From positions 38,580-102,579 of the forward strand of contig NZ_JBPODR010000008.1 in the NCBI RefSeq assembly GCF_051201035.1: 64,000 bases of DNA, in the 5' to 3' direction. The position numbers and the translations under genes were made by a program. The DNA is from Thermoanaerobacterium thermosulfurigenes. Its GTDB lineage: Bacteria; Bacillota; Thermoanaerobacteria; Thermoanaerobacterales; Thermoanaerobacteraceae. Of this stretch, positions 62,628-64,000 are shown piece by piece. The notes beneath the pieces are model-generated. The model was not told the origin of the DNA. It searched no databases and worked only from the letters and a program-made list of their open reading frames with translations. Positions within the stretch are counted from its first letter, which is position 1; each line of letters begins with the position of its first letter.

Positions 62628-62732
62628 TTGGATAAATTCTTTAAATGGTTGTTATCTATCATTTTGGTTGTACTGGTTTTAAATCTTTTGTTTTTGTTAT
62701 GTGTCTTTATCATCAATCGGAAATCTCCTTAA
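62628..62732 (+). CDS. Single-helix membrane peptide, 34 residues
   Basis: TTG at 62628 stands 7 nt behind GAGGTG. The peptide starts D-K-F-F-K-W, has one long hydrophobic helix (L-L-S-I-I-L-V-V-L-V-L-N-L-L-F-L-L-C-V-F) and ends N-R-K-S-P. ATG at 62622 is too close to the ribosome site. It follows the bacteriocin-like fragment by 12 bp, so an accessory or immunity-like role is possible, but nothing proves it. Confidence 0.45.
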   Translation: MDKFFKWLLSIILVVLVLNLLFLLCVFIINRKSP

Positions 62733-62908
62733 CAAGATAATTTAGTGGACATACAAATGATAGAAATCAAGTAAATTACTCAAGTATATCAGGCTATGAA
62801 TATTATGTTCTTTGGAATTAAGATTAATGAGTGTTTAATTCATGCAAATAAGAAGCTTATGTTACTTCATCTTTGTACGAACTTTTTAGGAAGGAGTTTT
62901 TGTTCTTT

Positions 62909-63910
62909 ATGAAAAAGTTTTTCTTGATGGTCTTTGTACTTATATTTATTGCTACAGGCTGTTATACTGTAGATAATACTAAAGTCACAGAAAAAGAAAG
63001 ACCTAAGAGCGACATTGAAGAGATAAAAATACCTTTTTTGATATATACAAATGAGCCAGATAATAAATATGCGGCAATGTTAGCTTATTGGGATTTGAAT
63101 AATTCTAAAGTAAATTTAACCAAAAAGACGGTCTATGCCTCAGAAGACCCAAATTTTGTCACACCTTTATTTTGGGATGGAGATGGCAGGATAGTATTGA
63201 GAAAGACTTCTTATTCAACAGATGAATATAAGGACAAAGTAGATTTTGTCAAAGGCAATGATGTGGGTATGATATACGGCAAGGACATTGAGGCTAAAGG
63301 GAATGTAGATGACAATCTTGAATCAATTAAAAAAGTAAAAAGCTATACATTATACTTACACAATGGCAACGATGTAATGGAAAAAAATGTATCATTTCTG
63401 AATGTATCATTTCTGCATAAAACGAAGGATGACAAAGGCAATGACATTACAGTAGGTGAATATAATCAACCATGCTTTATAGATTATGACAGCGAAACAG
63501 GTAATATAACATTTATCTTTAACTATCCATTTGAGACACATTCCAATATATATATTGCCAAGTGCAATGTAGATAACATTGACAAGATAAGCTGGGACGA
63601 GGTAAGGCTTCCAGGTGGTGGTGTTGTTTATACACCTTGTCTAAATAATACAATGCTTGTAGGTTCTAAATACTACATCCAATGTTTCAAAACATTAGGT
63701 GAAGTCGATCTCAAGACAAAAAAGGCAACTTTACTTGATGATGTTGCGAAAGAATGTAGAAGCATCGTGAAAGAAGGAAGCTTTAAACCAGACTATTCTA
63801 AAGATATAACGCCTGTTGGAAAATACAAAGACGTGTTGATTTTAAGCCTTCCTATAAGTACAGATACAAATGTGGAGCCTTTAATATGCGCCTTTAAAGA
63901 TAATAACTAA
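62909..63910 (+). CDS. Lipoprotein of unknown function
   Basis: This protein of about 333 residues has a lipoprotein signal: K-K-F-F-L-M-V-F-V-L-I-F-I-A-T-G-C, with the lipidated Cys at residue 17. The mature part is beta-rich with repeated Y/W and D-x-D-x-G patterns (F-W-D-G-D-G-R-I-V-L, F-I-D-Y-D-S-E-T-G-N-I), as in beta-propeller-like surface proteins (inference). A 15-bp tandem duplication gives N-V-S-F-L twice. The ATG at 62909 is 12 bp from AAGGAG, which is long. I recognise no family. Confidence 0.72.
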   Translation: MKKFFLMVFVLIFIATGCYTVDNTKVTEKERPKSDIEEIKIPFLIYTNEPDNKYAAMLAYWDLNNSKVNLTKKTVYASEDPNFVTPLFWDGDGRIVLRKTSYSTDEYKDKVDFVKGNDVGMIYGKDIEAKGNVDDNLESIKKVKSYTLYLHNGNDVMEKNVSFLNVSFLHKTKDDKGNDITVGEYNQPCFIDYDSETGNITFIFNYPFETHSNIYIAKCNVDNIDKISWDEVRLPGGGVVYTPCLNNTMLVGSKYYIQCFKTLGEVDLKTKKATLLDDVAKECRSIVKEGSFKPDYSKDITPVGKYKDVLILSLPISTDTNVEPLICAFKDNN

Positions 63911-64000
63911 AACTTCGCACATAAATAATTACTCTGTTCCTTGAAAACTTAATGCTTTGCCAGAAAAAAGTAATAGTAATTTACACAATTATGCACACTT

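Noticed and set aside
63930..63970. CTTGAAAACTTAATG near the end of the window as a hint of an rRNA operon start
   Set aside because: The short match to spacer-type sequence is not enough, and no rRNA sequence follows in the window.

Overview
The window looks like the chromosome of a low-GC, spore-forming, Gram-positive anaerobe of the Clostridia, most likely Thermoanaerobacterium or a close thermophilic relative (inference). It shows AT-rich codon use, strong AGGAGG-type ribosome sites, frequent TTG/GTG starts, sporulation genes (yyaC, ytaF), a WalRK-YycHI system, DnaD/DnaI primosome proteins and a firmicute rpsF-ssb-rpsR...gdpP-rplI-dnaB...purA...walRK...htrA-rlmH order. In Bacillus this block lies beside oriC and is transcribed away from it, so the origin is probably to the left of position 1.

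Region 1 (1-14.9 kb): a cysteine-desulfurase-like gene (cut by the window edge), DUF4446, a lipid kinase, a cyanophycinase-cyanophycin synthetase pair, yyaC, a CvpA-like protein, an MscS channel, DUF951, rpsF-ssb-rpsR, a MazG-like protein, yybS, gdpP, rplI, dnaB and a Crp/Fnr regulator. Region 2 (14.9-17.9 kb): an M-box Mg2+ riboswitch, a leader ORF with a hairpin, a soluble PRC/MgtE-N/CBS protein and an Nramp-related carrier with the non-canonical motifs of Mg2+ transporters. Region 3 (17.9-28.3 kb): a two-component system, XapX, a chemoreceptor, a split ThrE-type exporter, an FAD dehydrogenase, purA, tRNA-Thr and small genes. It ends with a DUF1646 transporter that has a probable Na+-I riboswitch leader.

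Region 4 (28.4-43.3 kb): a complete type I CRISPR-Cas locus (cas3-cas8-cas7-cas5-cas4-cas1-cas2-cas6) and an array of 70 perfect repeats. Cas3 has the helicase first and the HD nuclease last. One spacer encodes part of an SSB protein and another part of an IS605-type TnpB. The distal end of the array is cut by an IS630-family element whose other side abuts a truncated phosphatase gene, so the oldest spacers have probably been deleted.

Region 5 (43.4-58.2 kb): ytaF, an M1 peptidase, dnaD/dnaI homologs, a LysM-G5-M23 protein, a gluzincin peptidase, walR (frameshifted in this sequence), walK, a small secreted protein, yycH, yycI, murA, htrA, a CxxH/CxxC protein and rlmH. Region 6 (58.2-64 kb) is accessory and decaying: a GGDEF remnant, an HTH regulator, an antitoxin remnant, an ERCC4-type nuclease, a split VanZ gene, a split GAF/LuxR regulator, a Trp/Tyr-rich bacteriocin-like fragment, a one-helix peptide and a lipoprotein. 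A regulatory-looking repeat with a hairpin occurs twice there.
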